Shown: positions 10,130-20,420 of the stretch, in pieces
Layout: every line of letters begins with the position of its first letter
Position numbering within the stretch: position 1 is the stretch's first letter
Origin: Kalaharituber pfeilii
Taxonomy: Eukaryota > Ascomycota > Pezizomycetes > Pezizales > Pezizaceae
Length of the DNA stretch: 64,000 nucleotides
Assembly (NCBI GenBank): GCA_015179045.1
Contig: WHUZ01000104.1
Coordinates: forward strand, 62,001 to 126,000
Reading direction: 5' to 3'
The notes under the pieces: model-generated
The model's database searches: none
Told to the model about the DNA's origin: nothing
The model's input: the letters and a program-made list of their open reading frames with translations, nothing else
Made by a program: the position numbers and the translations under genes

Positions 10130-11218
10130 ATCCTGATGGGTCGCCCCCCGCGTCCCACGCGCGTGAAGCCCTCATTGTCGACCTGACAGTATGCTGCATA
10201 ATGCCCTGGTCGCCCACACCTGAAGCAGCATCCAGCCTGTTGCGCTTGGCCAGGCTGTCTCTGGATTCGGGGGTTTGTCCTCATCTGTCCCTGCCCCTGC
10301 CGAGGGCAGTTCCTTGCTATGTGCCCCTGGCCGTGACATTTATAGCAGAAGGTCCTTTCTCGAACCTGCTGGCTTCCCATGGCTGGTCTCACTGGCTTGA
10401 ACCTCATCCCCCCGCAGATGTATCCCATGGCATGGTTCTTCCCACATTTCGAGCATCCTTCAGATATGCCGGCGCGCTCCCTGGCAAAACGTTTCCAGTC
10501 TTGCGCCTCACTCTGGCCTTGCTCACTCCGGTATCTCTCTGGCCTGTAGATTCTATCATTAATAATTATTCCCCCCACTGCCATTTCCGCGGCATCTCTC
10601 ATTAGAGAACTCTAGGACCACTGGCCTCTGCCCTCTTCCCTTTCCCATGGTACGTACTGGTCTATGCGACCACGCAATGTCAGGGTAAGCACTTCTCAAC
10701 CGCTCATCCAGCACTGCATCACTCTCAACACCTGTTCTATCTACCCTATGCAATACGAGCCTCCAGACCGGTTTCTCCACAAAGATCGCTGTCCAGGTGA
10801 TAGTTGTACGTTTAAGTTTCGCCACCAGCTCCTCCGCTGCTGTCTCCTTATCCTCCACCACCTCTGGAAGGCGCACAAGAATATATCTCTCCTTGGGGTC
10901 AACTGCAGACTGCTCCACCGCCCTAACATCATATTGCGCACCGCCCCCTACTCTTACGAGTTCGTCCTTGACCTTCTTAACCGCCGCTGCCTTGTTCCTC
11001 TGCCACTCGACTGGCGAGAGGTTATCCAGCTGCCGTCTGACTGTAATTACTACATCATTCTTGCCTACTGCCTCCTTCGGCTGCCATTGAACTGGCATAG
11101 GCCGGTGCCTGTTCCCAACCCCAATCTTTGGCCCTGTTGGAATATCGGTAGTGGCCGCCGCCCCCTCTGCTTCTGCTTCTGCCTGGTCTGCAGGCCCTTC
11201 TCCTCGCTGTGCCCCCGT

Positions 11219-11251
<33 letters not shown>

Positions 11252-12334
11252 CGCCTGTGCCTCTGCCCGTGCCTCAGCAAGCTCTTCCCCTCTTACCACC
11301 TGCGCCCAACTTTTAACTGCCGCTTGTTCCTTCTGCCTTTTCTTCTGTGCCTCCTCCTCCTTCTTCCTTTGCAGTAGCCTGTTTGCTACCTTCTGAGTGG
11401 CTAAACCCTGTGCGACATAGAGTTCCTCTACCATACTCTTGATATTCCGGAGGTCACGGCCCAAAGCCACCTTCGCCATCAGGTCTTCATAGGTACTGCC
11501 GCCTTCCAAATCCTCCACCTTCTCCATATCCAATTGTTCCATACCGGGGTAAATGGGTGACCTGATCAGAGCTGCCAACCCTGCGGTAGTCGCCTGTAGC
11601 GCATCTAGGACCTTACTGCCCTGCTTTGGAGCCATCCCCTTGACTCTTCTGAAATTGTAGAGCATCACTCGGTGTAATGCCCTGTGTGCCCAATATAACG
11701 CTTCGGGAATATTGTGTCCTTCTATCTCGCTTCCCTTATCAAAACCCCAGAACTCCTCCCCTTGCCCGAGGCGGTGCTCAACCCCACTGGCATTCCCGGC
11801 TCCTGTCCCCTTGTCCCCATCCAAACTCATATCTTCCTCCAGGGTAAGGGGCTCAACACTGGGCCCCCCCCCTTCCTCCTCCTCCCCAGAGTCCGGTCCA
11901 TTCGTATTCCCATTCCCAACCTGATTTAGCGCCTCCACGATCTGTCTCACTGCACTCTGCCTATGCATCTGCGCCGCTTCCGCTTCCGCCGCCGTCCTAG
12001 ATCTCCTGATGGCGATGCCCACATCTCTAAGCTGCATGGCTGACTTGCTCCAGATCGTCTTCAGAAGGTCTTGCAAATTCCATAGTGGGGCATTCTCAAC
12101 AAGTTGCCCTTCTCTAACCATAAGTTCCACCAGGGCCGCACTGGTTCCAGCGGCACGGGTCATCATACTAAGTCCTCCAATAATATCCTCCATTGTCTTC
12201 CTTTCTGCATCCGCGACCGCCTGCGCCTCTCGTTCCCAATTGGCCACATCGACCCGAATGACCGCCCCGAGACCGTCACGCATGACGACCTCGTCAGCCA
12301 CCGCCACATTCCATTCGCCAAGAGCCTCCCACAC
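10126..12334 (-). pseudogene. LINE ORF1 (Gag) with three zinc knuckles
   Basis: The 591-residue frame 12334-10559 is followed, one frameshift on at a G-run near 10,570, by the frame 10602-10126. The N-terminal part is helical. The middle has a coiled, Gln/Ala-rich stretch of alternating AQ dipeptides (about 11,215-11,270). An RRM-like region follows, with KPVWRLVLHRVD near its end. The C-terminus has zinc knuckles CSKCGKNHAMGYIC, CYKCHGQGHIARNC and CCFRCGRPGHYAAYC. Such proteins bind LINE RNA. No ATG precedes the frame; it is open to the element's 5' end. Confidence 0.85.
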
Positions 12335-12509
12335 TCCTGCTTGGCCGCCCTGCTGTAAAGTTGGTGACCCCCGACCTCCTGCGTGAACGCTTCGTTCCCC
12401 GACGTTGAGACCTAGATCAATCGATTCGTCTCGATGAGTAGAGTAAAATGATCAGTATGCCGTATCCGAAAAGGCCAGGATCGTTGTGTTATACTGAGTT
12501 TGCTGGAGA

Positions 12510-12543
12510 CTTTCGCAGCCCAGAGGGTCTTGGCATGAGACTA
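12510..12543 (-). repeat. Right terminal inverted repeat
   Basis: This is the exact reverse complement of 3033-3066. It is followed by the 9-bp duplication gcatttgca (12544-12552). Confidence 0.9.
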
Positions 12544-12596
12544 GCATTTGCACGCTTTTCAACCAAGTGAGTTAATCTTTCTTCCTTTCCTAGACC
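12544..12596. repeat. Segmental duplication, copy A (right end)
   Basis: It matches 36,483-36,535 from gcatttgcacgcttttcaac through cctagaccta, after which the two copies diverge. This is the right boundary of the duplicated segment. Confidence 0.85.
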
Positions 12597-13060
12597 TACC
12601 AGTACCGTATGGGTAACGATGTGCACACCGGTAACGCTGGGCACCTTGGCGCCGGTTTTGCACCCTCCCCGACATCAAAATGTCAGGCATATCTCACAGA
12701 ATATATTTCTAATATGTATGATGAATTAATTATAGACCATATTGACTGCGCTGATTCTGAATTTGAAGGGAAAAAAGTGAAAATGCTACTCCTACAGCAC
12801 CTACAGTTGCCACATCCCTCTACCTTATGAAATAACCTCCTCTGGTACCTACCAGCAAATACCAACTCACTGCAACGCTCTACCTGCTCATGCAATAGTA
12901 GGAAGGGTAGCAATGGTAGTAGTAACAGCTTGAGATCTGTACCATAGCACTGTATGCTCCTGTAGCAAGAAATTGTGCATAACTAAGAAATTGAGCATTT
13001 TCCGGATGCGACAACAAAAAATTCCTGTGAGTGCAAATAGGTCTCAAGGAGGCTCAAAAC
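12594..13060. mobile_element. Fragment of a DNA element also present at the right window edge
   Basis: The start CCTACCAGTACCGTATGGG and the next about 70 bases match 62,574 onward. Bases about 12,770-13,050 match the reverse complement of about 63,720-64,000. No transposase is readable in this copy. The copy-A duplication ends where this begins, so its insertion or a recombination event made that boundary. Confidence 0.65.
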
Positions 13061-13143
13061 TAATTTTATCTATTTATTTTGGTTGTGATTTGAGTGTTGA
13101 AGTTGATGCAAAATTCACTCCGCGTACAGATGTCCCCAACCAT

Positions 13144-13378
13144 AGTGTTTTTCTTGCCAGCTCGCTAAAATGCTTAGCCAGTGCAAGGTTTCATAAACTG
13201 TAAATACCTAATATAGTAATAATTAGAGACTTGGAGCTCATTCTGACCTACCAACAACTTCGAAATGCCGAATCTAGCTGATAGTAGTGAGAAAGATGAA
13301 AATTTAGCTTAGTTTGGTTTAGTTTGTCAATATTATATATATAATCAATCTTGGCTCGAGCTAGCTCGTGCCGCTCAC
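13144..13378. mobile_element. MITE, left-truncated copy
   Basis: It matches 51,934-52,199 closely and ends with the same terminal GCTCGTGCCGCTCAC followed by TA. The left inverted repeat is missing. The core is AT-rich and non-coding. Confidence 0.8.
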
Positions 13379-13796
13379 TACTTGCTTAAGTCTTTTCTCA
13401 AAGTAACTCCATGTACAACGATGCCGTTGGCAGAGGTATTGGCATCTGGGGTGGTGGGGGAGGCGGTCTTGGGGGGCGGGGAGGGGTGTTGGGTTTTTGG
13501 GTGGTACCTGAAGAGGGGTTGGGGCTCTGTGTAGGCGCATGCGTTCTGACTGAGGGAGTGGAGGCGATCTTTTATATAAGTGTACGACGCCTTTTAACAA
13601 CTTCGAAAGCCCAAGACCTCTTCGTAATCCGTTAAGCAGCTGGTTAAGAAATAATATTATTCATAAACTGCTATCCGCACGTAAAAACAGTCTTATTGTA
13701 ACAGCATTATCTATGGTATCTGTCCAGTTTAATATCTCATTCTAGGACGTACATGTACATGGAAGTGCCGATTTTAACATCATATCGTAAGTGGTG
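13379..13796. other. Spacer without a gene
   Basis: A G-rich stretch lies at about 13,450-13,500; its open frames are low-complexity Gly. Nothing else is recognisable. Confidence 0.4.
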
Positions 13797-13805
13797 GTAC
13801 CAATA

Positions 13806-13809
<4 letters not shown>

Positions 13810-13838
<29 letters not shown>

Positions 13839-13873
13839 CATTAATCGCGTGCCGCCCTAAGGGCTATGGCGAT
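13810..13873 (-). mobile_element. Tail-only LINE insertion (tail type A), 13-bp target duplication
   Basis: A poly(T) run is followed by the inverse type-A hairpin, ATCGC...GCGAT with inner GCCC/GGGC-type arms. It is flanked by gtaccaatagtat at 13797-13809 and 13874-13886. The insert is only 64 bp. Confidence 0.9.
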
Positions 13874-14094
13874 GTACCAATAGTATGATTCAAACTTGCA
13901 GTCTGAACCAAGACTATCAACAATTGTGAGTCTTAACCATGTAGAGTACAGCGTATGTGCCAACCATAGATGTCTAGTATAAATTGGTTTTGGAATTCAC
14001 TGTTCGCAACTGGTAAATAATTTAAGCTTTATCTAGTATCATAGACTTACTAGAAAATCAAATTCTAGTTATTTATCAGATGTTTTATGTAGTC

Positions 14095-14155
14095 TTCTTT
14101 TTTTTTCTTTTAATATCACATGACCCCGCTTGCAGCTGTTCGCGATGGCAGGGCA
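14095..14155 (-). mobile_element. Tail-only LINE insertion (tail type B), 12-bp target duplication
   Basis: The T-rich run is followed by the inverse type-B tail (ACCCCGCTTGCAGCTGTTCG). The flanks are ttttatgtagtc at 14083-14094 and 14156-14167. Confidence 0.9.
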
Positions 14156-14637
14156 TTTTATGTAGTCGCTGAATAGCTATATTAGTGCCTGTTACTGTAC
14201 TAATGCATATCTTAGATGAGTCGAAACGTAAAAGCTCAACAGCTGCTCCCAAGTCATTGTGCCAAATTTGATTTCCAAGAACTAGTTGTAAACTAGTTGC
14301 CCAAGGAATTTCCGACGAATCCTCCCTCATTTACCGTTGCTTTTTTCCTAGGTAGAACGGTCCCTTCCTGTCAGTGCTGCCGTACTCATGCCGTCCTGCC
14401 ATTGATATTGCTGAATAACTACTTACTAAGTAGCGTTGTTCATCGTGCAAGGTAGAATGGGCACACCAAGAGGTTACAATTTTAACTAGACCACGAGGAT
14501 GAGAGCAGGGGCACTGATGCAACTGAACTCTGAACATAATGTAAATATAACTTACATAGCTTCTGCTAGATTGGAGATGTAATAAGTTGACACCACGTGT
14601 TAGAAGGAGGTGATCCCGCCATAATTCATCGGGTCTA

Positions 14638-14638
<1 letters not shown>

Positions 14639-14668
<30 letters not shown>

Positions 14669-14703
14669 TATTGATCGCGTGCCGAACTGGGGGCTATGGC
14701 GAT
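14639..14703 (-). mobile_element. Tail-only LINE insertion (type A)
   Basis: Poly(T) is followed by the inverse type-A hairpin with ATCGC/GCGAT outer arms and an enlarged loop. The flanks atcgggtctat and atcgggtcgat differ at one of 11 positions. Confidence 0.85.
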
Positions 14704-15420
14704 ATCGGGTCGATTGATCTAACTTATCCCTCCATGAATATGCACCAAATGCCTTGTCCCGACTCCGAGTTAGTGCTATTGGTCGGAGAAGTACACCACG
14801 GCACGGCGCAGGCAGAGGCCAACTCTATTCTGAGTACTCGTTGATTCGAAAAGTATTGGAACGACGCAGCACAGGCGCTGGCAGGGGATCATGGATGACA
14901 AGCTTAATTCACACATTTTTTGACTTAACCTAATCAAGGAATACTGAAGGTTCTTGTGCGACCGGTCTCGGAGGTATGGCCTCTAAGTAGCTCGCAATAC
15001 CGGCCTCTCTATTCTTCTATCTCGAGGTTCGGCATTCGAGAGTTGGAGGCGTTGTGGAGGTAGCAGACACATGCGCATCAGCTGCCTTTGTATTTGGCTC
15101 GTAGCAAAGTTCGACTGTGCCAGTTTACATTCAACTATGACGTTACCATCAGCATAGTCTAACCAGTTATATTGGATAAGGCCGGGAGCGGAATGGTTAA
15201 CCAATAAGAAAAATCGGGGCCCATTGGTTCGGGCCTGCAATGTCGATCAAGTACGACAGGCTATCCAATATGACAGGATCGAATACGAGATGTTCGACTG
15301 TACATGCATACCCAAGCCATGGCGATACTACAGCTGAAGCTCAGCTACCGTGACAATGATTCAGCTTATACCTTGCTCCAACCAGAATAAAACTCTATCC
15401 AATAAGGACCTTGGCCCAGG
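14704..15420. other. Spacer without a gene
   Basis: I see no gene, tail or inverted repeat that I can support. The minus frame 15240-14983 (85 residues) has no recognisable motif. Confidence 0.35.
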
Positions 15421-15424
15421 GATC

Positions 15425-15479
15425 CTTCCATGGCGAACAGCTGCAAGCGGGGTTACGTGTTTTTTTTTTAAAAAAAAAA
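15425..15479 (+). mobile_element. Type-B tail insertion
   Basis: A type-B tail (CCATGGCGAACAGCTGCAAG, then CGGGGTTACGTG) is followed by a T run and an A run. Target duplication is not clear. Confidence 0.7.
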
Positions 15480-15779
15480 CTACAACTCCTTGGGAAATTC
15501 TTTAACAGCAAGACAGATTTATGCTACTTTACACCTGACATGAACCACTAAAATCCTACGCTCTACACCCAGCTGAAGAACATGATAAGCAAGGCCTAGT
15601 AGTCCCGCACTGATTACTGCAGGAAGAAAGAGCGACGTAATCTGATAAATGTATTAGTCACTAGGATTCAATGTAATTAGTCCGTGAATCCAGAAAGCCA
15701 CTAAAAGAATCAACAGGTCTGCAACTCTGAAAAGCAACAAGAATTGCAGAAAGTTGATGTTAGTTGAGACCCAGAGTGG

Positions 15780-15840
15780 CCCTGCCATGGCGAACAGCTG
15801 CAAGCGGGGTTACGTGTAATAAAAAAAAAAAGAAAAAAAA
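15780..15840 (+). mobile_element. Type-B tail insertion
   Basis: A complete type-B tail, CCCTGC...GCGGGG arms, then an A-rich run. The flanks share only a short agagt. Confidence 0.75.
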
Positions 15841-15868
15841 GAGTCCTAGAGCGGTTTTTAGATACGTA

Positions 15869-18326
15869 CTGTGTTCTACCGGGATATTGCGCAAAACCGG
15901 AATATTGCGCAACCCCGGATAAGTGAAAATAAGACTACTACAAATTACTGAGTGGTTCAATCACATCAGGACTTTAGGTACATCTCAATTATACATGGGA
16001 GAGTAGTTTTGGCACCTCAGTTTGCATTCATCTGAGGATGACATGCTGTAGTGTACTGAGACATACCTAATTAGGCAATAGAGAACCTCTGTTTATAAAA
16101 TCAGACACAGACTAGCTAGAGTGCTGATGTGCTTAATTACATATTAGCATATGCTCATGATCATATATACCAAGTTTGGTACTGATATGAGTATTATAGC
16201 AGAAGTACTTACTGAAAATATTCAGAAATAGTAGCAATTCGGTAGTTATAGAAGTAGGCAGGCTAATAGGGGATACAATAGGCTTAAATATAAGTAGAAA
16301 AGGTTTTTACAGCTAAAGCATATAGTAAAGATTTATTTTTAATAGTCTTAGAATCCTATATAGTAATTGGAGTTGTAAGAAATAGTATACTATAATTTAT
16401 ATTTTATAAGATATATTATAGTTGTTACGGGCGTGAGGGGCTCGGCTCCGGTGGGCGCTGGCAGGCACCGGATGTTACGGCTACGGTGGAGTGAATACGG
16501 CGGGTCGGAGTCGCCACGGAGGTTTGTATACGGCGGGGCCGGAGTGGCTACGGAGGCGTATATACGGCGGACCGGAAGGGCAGCTACTCGGTATGGGGCG
16601 CGCAGCGGAGCGGAGCGATTCACGGGCGTATTGAGGGAACGATAGGTTCAGAGTTATAGAGAACTTAGAGAACACCGCTAGAGTCTTGATTCTTTTAACT
16701 ATGCTATCGCCAGCCGGCGCTTATATAGACTTCAGCGCAGCCATACATGAGGAGTCAACAAATGAATAATTGGCTGGCAATGCGGCGATTCCTTATCAAT
16801 GCCAATACCTGTGGTAATAGGCACACGTAACGAAAACATGCAAAAATAGTACGGGACAAAGATAACGAATGTACTAATGCATGTGCGTATATTAATAAAG
16901 CTTCCGTAAATCGAGTGTATGCATCAAGCTGCATTCCGAATGACACACCCTTCCGTAGTACTACCCTATCTAAACGATGCGAGAATCAACAGCCAAGCCT
17001 AACGGGTGATCAGTCCGGTCAGTCAGCATTGGTCTTATGTTCGATTACAGGGTAAGCGTTATCCCCTTGGCGGGTAAGTCTTCACCTTTAGCCGTGACAG
17101 CTAGTTAGTAGTGGAACCCTTGCCCCTTGCCACAGTGGTGGGTAAGTTTCCACCCTAGCCGTAACAATAGTATAAAGTTAATATACTTAGTATATAAGAG
17201 TATATAATAGATTAAATTACTTATACCTCCTATACTTTTATTTTTCAAGCCATATACAGATACTAGTTCTTATATCTTTTAAAGATATATATAATATTCC
17301 TATTTTATTTTATATTTTAAGAATTTTTTTACTTTTTTCTTATTTCTAAAAAGTTTTTATATTCTTTATATATTATAAATAAATATATACTATATATAAG
17401 TATATTATAGATTCTTATATATCTTATATAATAAAACATATACTATAAAATATCTAATATAATATAAAATCTAATAAAATATAGTATAGTATTCTCTATA
17501 TTCTAAATTATAATATAAAGTTTTATAAGTATTTAAAATAAATCTTTGCTATATATTTTAATTATAAGAATAGTTTTTACTTATATTTAAGTCTATTCTA
17601 CTTTTATTAAATTTACTTACTTTTATTACCTTTAAATTACTATTCTTTCTAAACATTTTTAGCTACTACTTCTTTTATAAAACTTATATTAGTACTAAAC
17701 TTATTATTTATAATTTTAAATATATTGTAATTAATTTACCTTATTATAAAATCTTATATATCTGCTATATTAAACTATATACTATATTATATTTTACTAA
17801 ATATAAATACTAGTATCTTATTCTATATATTTCCAATTATTATATAAAGAACTAGAACTGCTAAAAATAAATCTTTTTTATATGCTTTAGCTGTAAGAAC
17901 GTTCTCTACTCATATTTAAGCCTATTGTATCTCTCATTAGCCTGTCTACTTCTATTACTACTAAATTGCTGCTATTTTTAAATATTTTTAGTTAGTACTT
18001 CTGCTACAATACTGATATTAGCACCAAACTTGATATATATTATCATGAGCATATGCTGATAGGTAATTAAGTATATTAATACTCTAGCTGATTTGTATCT
18101 AATTTTATAAACAGAAGTGCCCTATTGCCTAATTAGGTATATCTCAGTACAGTACACTATGCTATCCTCTAATAGATGCAATCTGAGGCACAGAATATAT
18201 TTCAAAATATGTTAAAAACATTATTCTAAAGTTTCATAATACTCGCACATGAATTGCAGCCACTACTGCAAAAATTCGCATGTTCCGAAAGTGCGCAATA
18301 TTCCGGTTGTGCGCGGTAGAACACAG
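15869..18326. mobile_element. AT-rich TIR element with TA target site, likely RIP-mutated
   Basis: The ends CTGTGTTCTACCG (15869) and CGGTAGAACACAG (18326) are inverted and flanked by TA. Long inverted arms can be traced by shared words: cggaatattgcgca near both ends, and gagcatatgct... on the right matching 16,150-16,340 on the left. A third, more AT-rich copy of the arm lies at about 17,530-17,800. Much of 17,160-18,000 is almost only A and T, as expected after RIP (C-to-T mutation of repeats). No transposase remains. A solo LTR interrupts it. Confidence 0.75.
16423..17166. mobile_element. Solo LTR, 744 bp, 5-bp target duplication
   Basis: It begins TGTTACGGGCG and ends GCCGTAACA, giving the TG...CA LTR form. 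It is flanked by atagt at 16418-16422 and 17167-17171. It is GC-rich at its 5' end (gcgcgcagcggagcggag) inside an AT-rich element. TATATAGAC near 16,722 could be the TATA region. The 5-bp duplication suits Ty3/gypsy or Copia; no internal genes remain, so recombination between two LTRs is inferred. Confidence 0.9.
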
Positions 18327-19026
18327 TAGATGAATAGCTGCATATCACTAACGCGAATTCCAATAGTAGTTTAGTTATGCGTTACGTAATGTTGTGTTCT
18401 GTAAGCCATGTCAATCCACTAAGCCTAAATGAGTGAACAATAGCTGATTTCCCGCAAGTTACCAAATGTTACTATTGCATATCGTCACATTTGTAGTATT
18501 AAAGTAATAAGTCTCTCAATCCCATCAATTTTTTTTCTATTTTGCTGGCTTATGAGGGTAGTAGAGCACGGAGTAGAAGGATGCATTTGCTGGCTCATGT
18601 TGGTAGAACGCTGGAGAGCTTTAATGTAGATTAGATATGCTCATGTGGTTGCATCTTATGCTATCCAACTACACAATGTGCAGTAATGGTCTCAACGCTT
18701 GCTGATTTAGGCAAAATAACTGGTTACATTCCGTAACGCGATAAGCTAATAAGAGCTTGTGCTTATGTCATGTTGCCACACGTAACGGTTATGTAACGCA
18801 TAACTGATAACCACTAAATGAGCAAATAAAGCTCTCTTGGAATGTTTGTAAGATAGCTTATATGTGTTCTTTATCTTTGAGCGTCTTAGAATTAGGTACA
18901 AATGGGCGTTCCGAAATGCTCCTTTTCTTGTAGAGTATGCTATGCTCAGCCGCGTGATACCACCATTTCGTTGTTTCATAAGCTGGCGATTGCAACAGAT
19001 GAATTAGTATAAGCTGTACTGACTCT
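18327..19026. other. Spacer without a gene
   Basis: No supported feature. A minus frame at 18,979-18,746 has no recognisable domain. Confidence 0.4.
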
Positions 19027-19032
19027 TTGTCT

Positions 19033-19038
<6 letters not shown>

Positions 19039-19070
<32 letters not shown>

Positions 19071-20408
19071 CCCACATAACCCCGCTTGCAGCTGTTCGCC
19101 ATGGCAGGGTCCCTGGACCGAAGTCCTTATGGCCCGGAGACAGGCACCTAAAAACAAACAACAACTCACTATATACACCGACATTCAACAGGGAATAGAG
19201 GAAATAAAACCCATGAGACAACCCGCTATGCCGTCAAGTCCATTTCCTCCACCTCCCTCCCCTTCCCCTTTCTGTCCACCTTTGAATTTCTGTCCCAGTC
19301 ATACAGGCACGAATCGTACCACTTGCCTGACAACCTTACCTTCGCTGGTGTTTGGCTATCCGATTCCACCTCCCCCTCCAGGTAGATGACAATCGAGCTA
19401 GCCTTCTTTCCCTCCCTCCTCTCTTTCTTCACCAGCCATCTTGCCGCAACAAGCTTTCCCATCCATGGGTTTGCATTCTCCATCCAATCTCTTAGTTTCC
19501 CGAGTGTCTTTGTCATTGCAATTCTGTGTACTACGATCGCACGACTGGATTGCGGGAGTGTCCTTTCCTTTGGGATTGGCTTCAGAGATGGTGTTGGAGA
19601 TAGTTTCTTGAACGTTTCCTGCTTGGGGGGACTGGTACTCTGTCTCCTTTTCGCTTTCTTGGATCGGGAAGCGGTGGACTTTGTTCGGCTTTCCGGTGGC
19701 GGCACTGGAGGTGGGTCCGATTTGTTCCCTTTCGGGAGTGTGCTTGGCGGAATGTTTTGGGAGATGACTGCTGCATAAGATAGCTTCGGTGGTATCTCCG
19801 GATCGGTCTGTGTTTCCCCTTCCTTCACTAAATTCGCCATGATGTAATCCCTGTGAAATCTCGTGCAATCAAAACCTCGCACCCTCACCGCGAGACGGTT
19901 AAGATACACATGCACTCGGCGAATCTGGTAAAGGAACCTATCTGTTGGCTCGAAGTTTGGTCTTTTCATTTGGTCTTCTATACAAGAATCTATGTGTTGT
20001 ATGACGTCTCCCATTCCATCAAGCATGTCGGACATATTGACTCCGCCGAGCCGTTCGCCAATAGACTTGTGCGCCGAGGCCTCGAGACGCGTGCTCTTGG
20101 CAAGTACTGTTTTGGCACCTGCATTTGTGTTTTCCGGTGCTGGGCTGCCCAGTGCCATGATTCTATTGGCTCGATCCATGGTGGGGTGCCAAGAAGACAG
20201 GGGCTGAGCAACGGAGCGGGAGCTGAAAGATTCCCCAAAACTTCACCCTAAGGGGGAAACTTGAGGACTTGGATATTTTGGAATAAAAATTAGATCAAAA
20301 GGCTCAGCGGGCTGAGAGCTTTCGATCTGTGTAGGTTTCGCTGTGGGGGGCGTTGTGGTTGCGGAGTCCCTTCCAACGCTCGTCCTGTCGAAGTGGTTGT
20401 CGCCGGTG
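19039..20408 (-). mobile_element. Complete Gag-only LINE derivative, 1.37 kb
   Basis: The minus strand has a 5' leader, an intact Gag frame, a short 3' part, a type-B tail and a long poly(A). It is flanked by ttgtcttagctt (19027-19038 and 20409-20420), so it inserted as this unit. It has no endonuclease, RT or RNase H. The leader words (aacgctcgtcctgtcgaagt) resemble the leader of the LINE at 55.5 kb. It must have been moved by another element's enzymes. Confidence 0.85.
19226..20179 (-). CDS. Truncated Gag-like protein of the Gag-only LINE
   Basis: This is a 317-residue intact frame starting MDRANRIMALG. Residues 1-110 are helical and acidic. Residues 120-215 are Pro/Ser/Lys-rich and disordered, with SYAAVIS, the short motif seen in many Tad1 Gags. 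Residues 215-300 form the RRM-like region (VVHRIAMTKTLGKLRDWM, AARWLVKKERREGKKASSIV, then KVRLSGKWYDSCLYDWDR). In complete Gags, zinc knuckles follow; here the frame ends at MDLTA before any Cys motif. It may bind RNA only weakly, or act through its N-terminus. Lack of stops suggests recent insertion. Confidence 0.75.
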   Translation of the reverse strand: MDRANRIMALGSPAPENTNAGAKTVLAKSTRLEASAHKSIGERLGGVNMSDMLDGMGDVIQHIDSCIEDQMKRPNFEPTDRFLYQIRRVHVYLNRLAVRVRGFDCTRFHRDYIMANLVKEGETQTDPEIPPKLSYAAVISQNIPPSTLPKGNKSDPPPVPPPESRTKSTASRSKKAKRRQSTSPPKQETFKKLSPTPSLKPIPKERTLPQSSRAIVVHRIAMTKTLGKLRDWMENANPWMGKLVAARWLVKKERREGKKASSIVIYLEGEVESDSQTPAKVRLSGKWYDSCLYDWDRNSKVDRKGKGREVEEMDLTA

Positions 20409-20420
20409 TTGTCTTAGCTT

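Larger units (their letters stand above)
4343..12395 (-). mobile_element. Nearly full-length Tad1-like LINE, 8 kb, with 12-bp target duplication
   Basis: The minus strand carries in order Gag ORF1, apurinic-type endonuclease, reverse transcriptase, RNase H and a C-terminal zinc motif. The flanks repeat tccccgacgttg at 4331-4342 and 12396-12407. No poly(A) is seen at the 3' end (left side), unlike the shorter LINEs in this window. The first Gag ATG is absent, so the 5' end may be slightly truncated. The hAT-like element 7151-8538 splits ORF2. Several frameshifts make it inactive. It lies inside the 9.5-kb TIR element. Confidence 0.85.
3033..12543. mobile_element. 9.5-kb TIR element with 34-bp inverted ends and 9-bp target duplication
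   Basis: The left end (TAGTCTCATGCCAAGACCCT...) and the right end read in reverse complement are identical for 34 bases. Both sides are flanked by gcatttgca (3024-3032 and 12544-12552), present once at the empty site in copy B. Much of the length is a later 8-kb LINE; without it the element is about 1.45 kb. It carries a broken helicase-like gene. A 9-bp duplication fits Mutator-like or related cut-and-paste families, but no transposase is visible, so the superfamily is open. Confidence 0.85.

Noticed and set aside
10664..11377. Long plus-strand frame opposite LINE ORF1
   Set aside because: It is a shadow of the Gag gene; its Cys-Leu repeats come from the antisense of the Gln/Ala repeats.
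16433..16645. Gly/Arg-rich frame inside the solo LTR
   Set aside because: LTRs are normally non-coding; the composition follows from local GC-rich repeats.
19386..19778. Hydrophobic plus frame resembling a membrane protein
   Set aside because: It is the antisense of the Pro/Ser/Lys linker of the Gag-only element.
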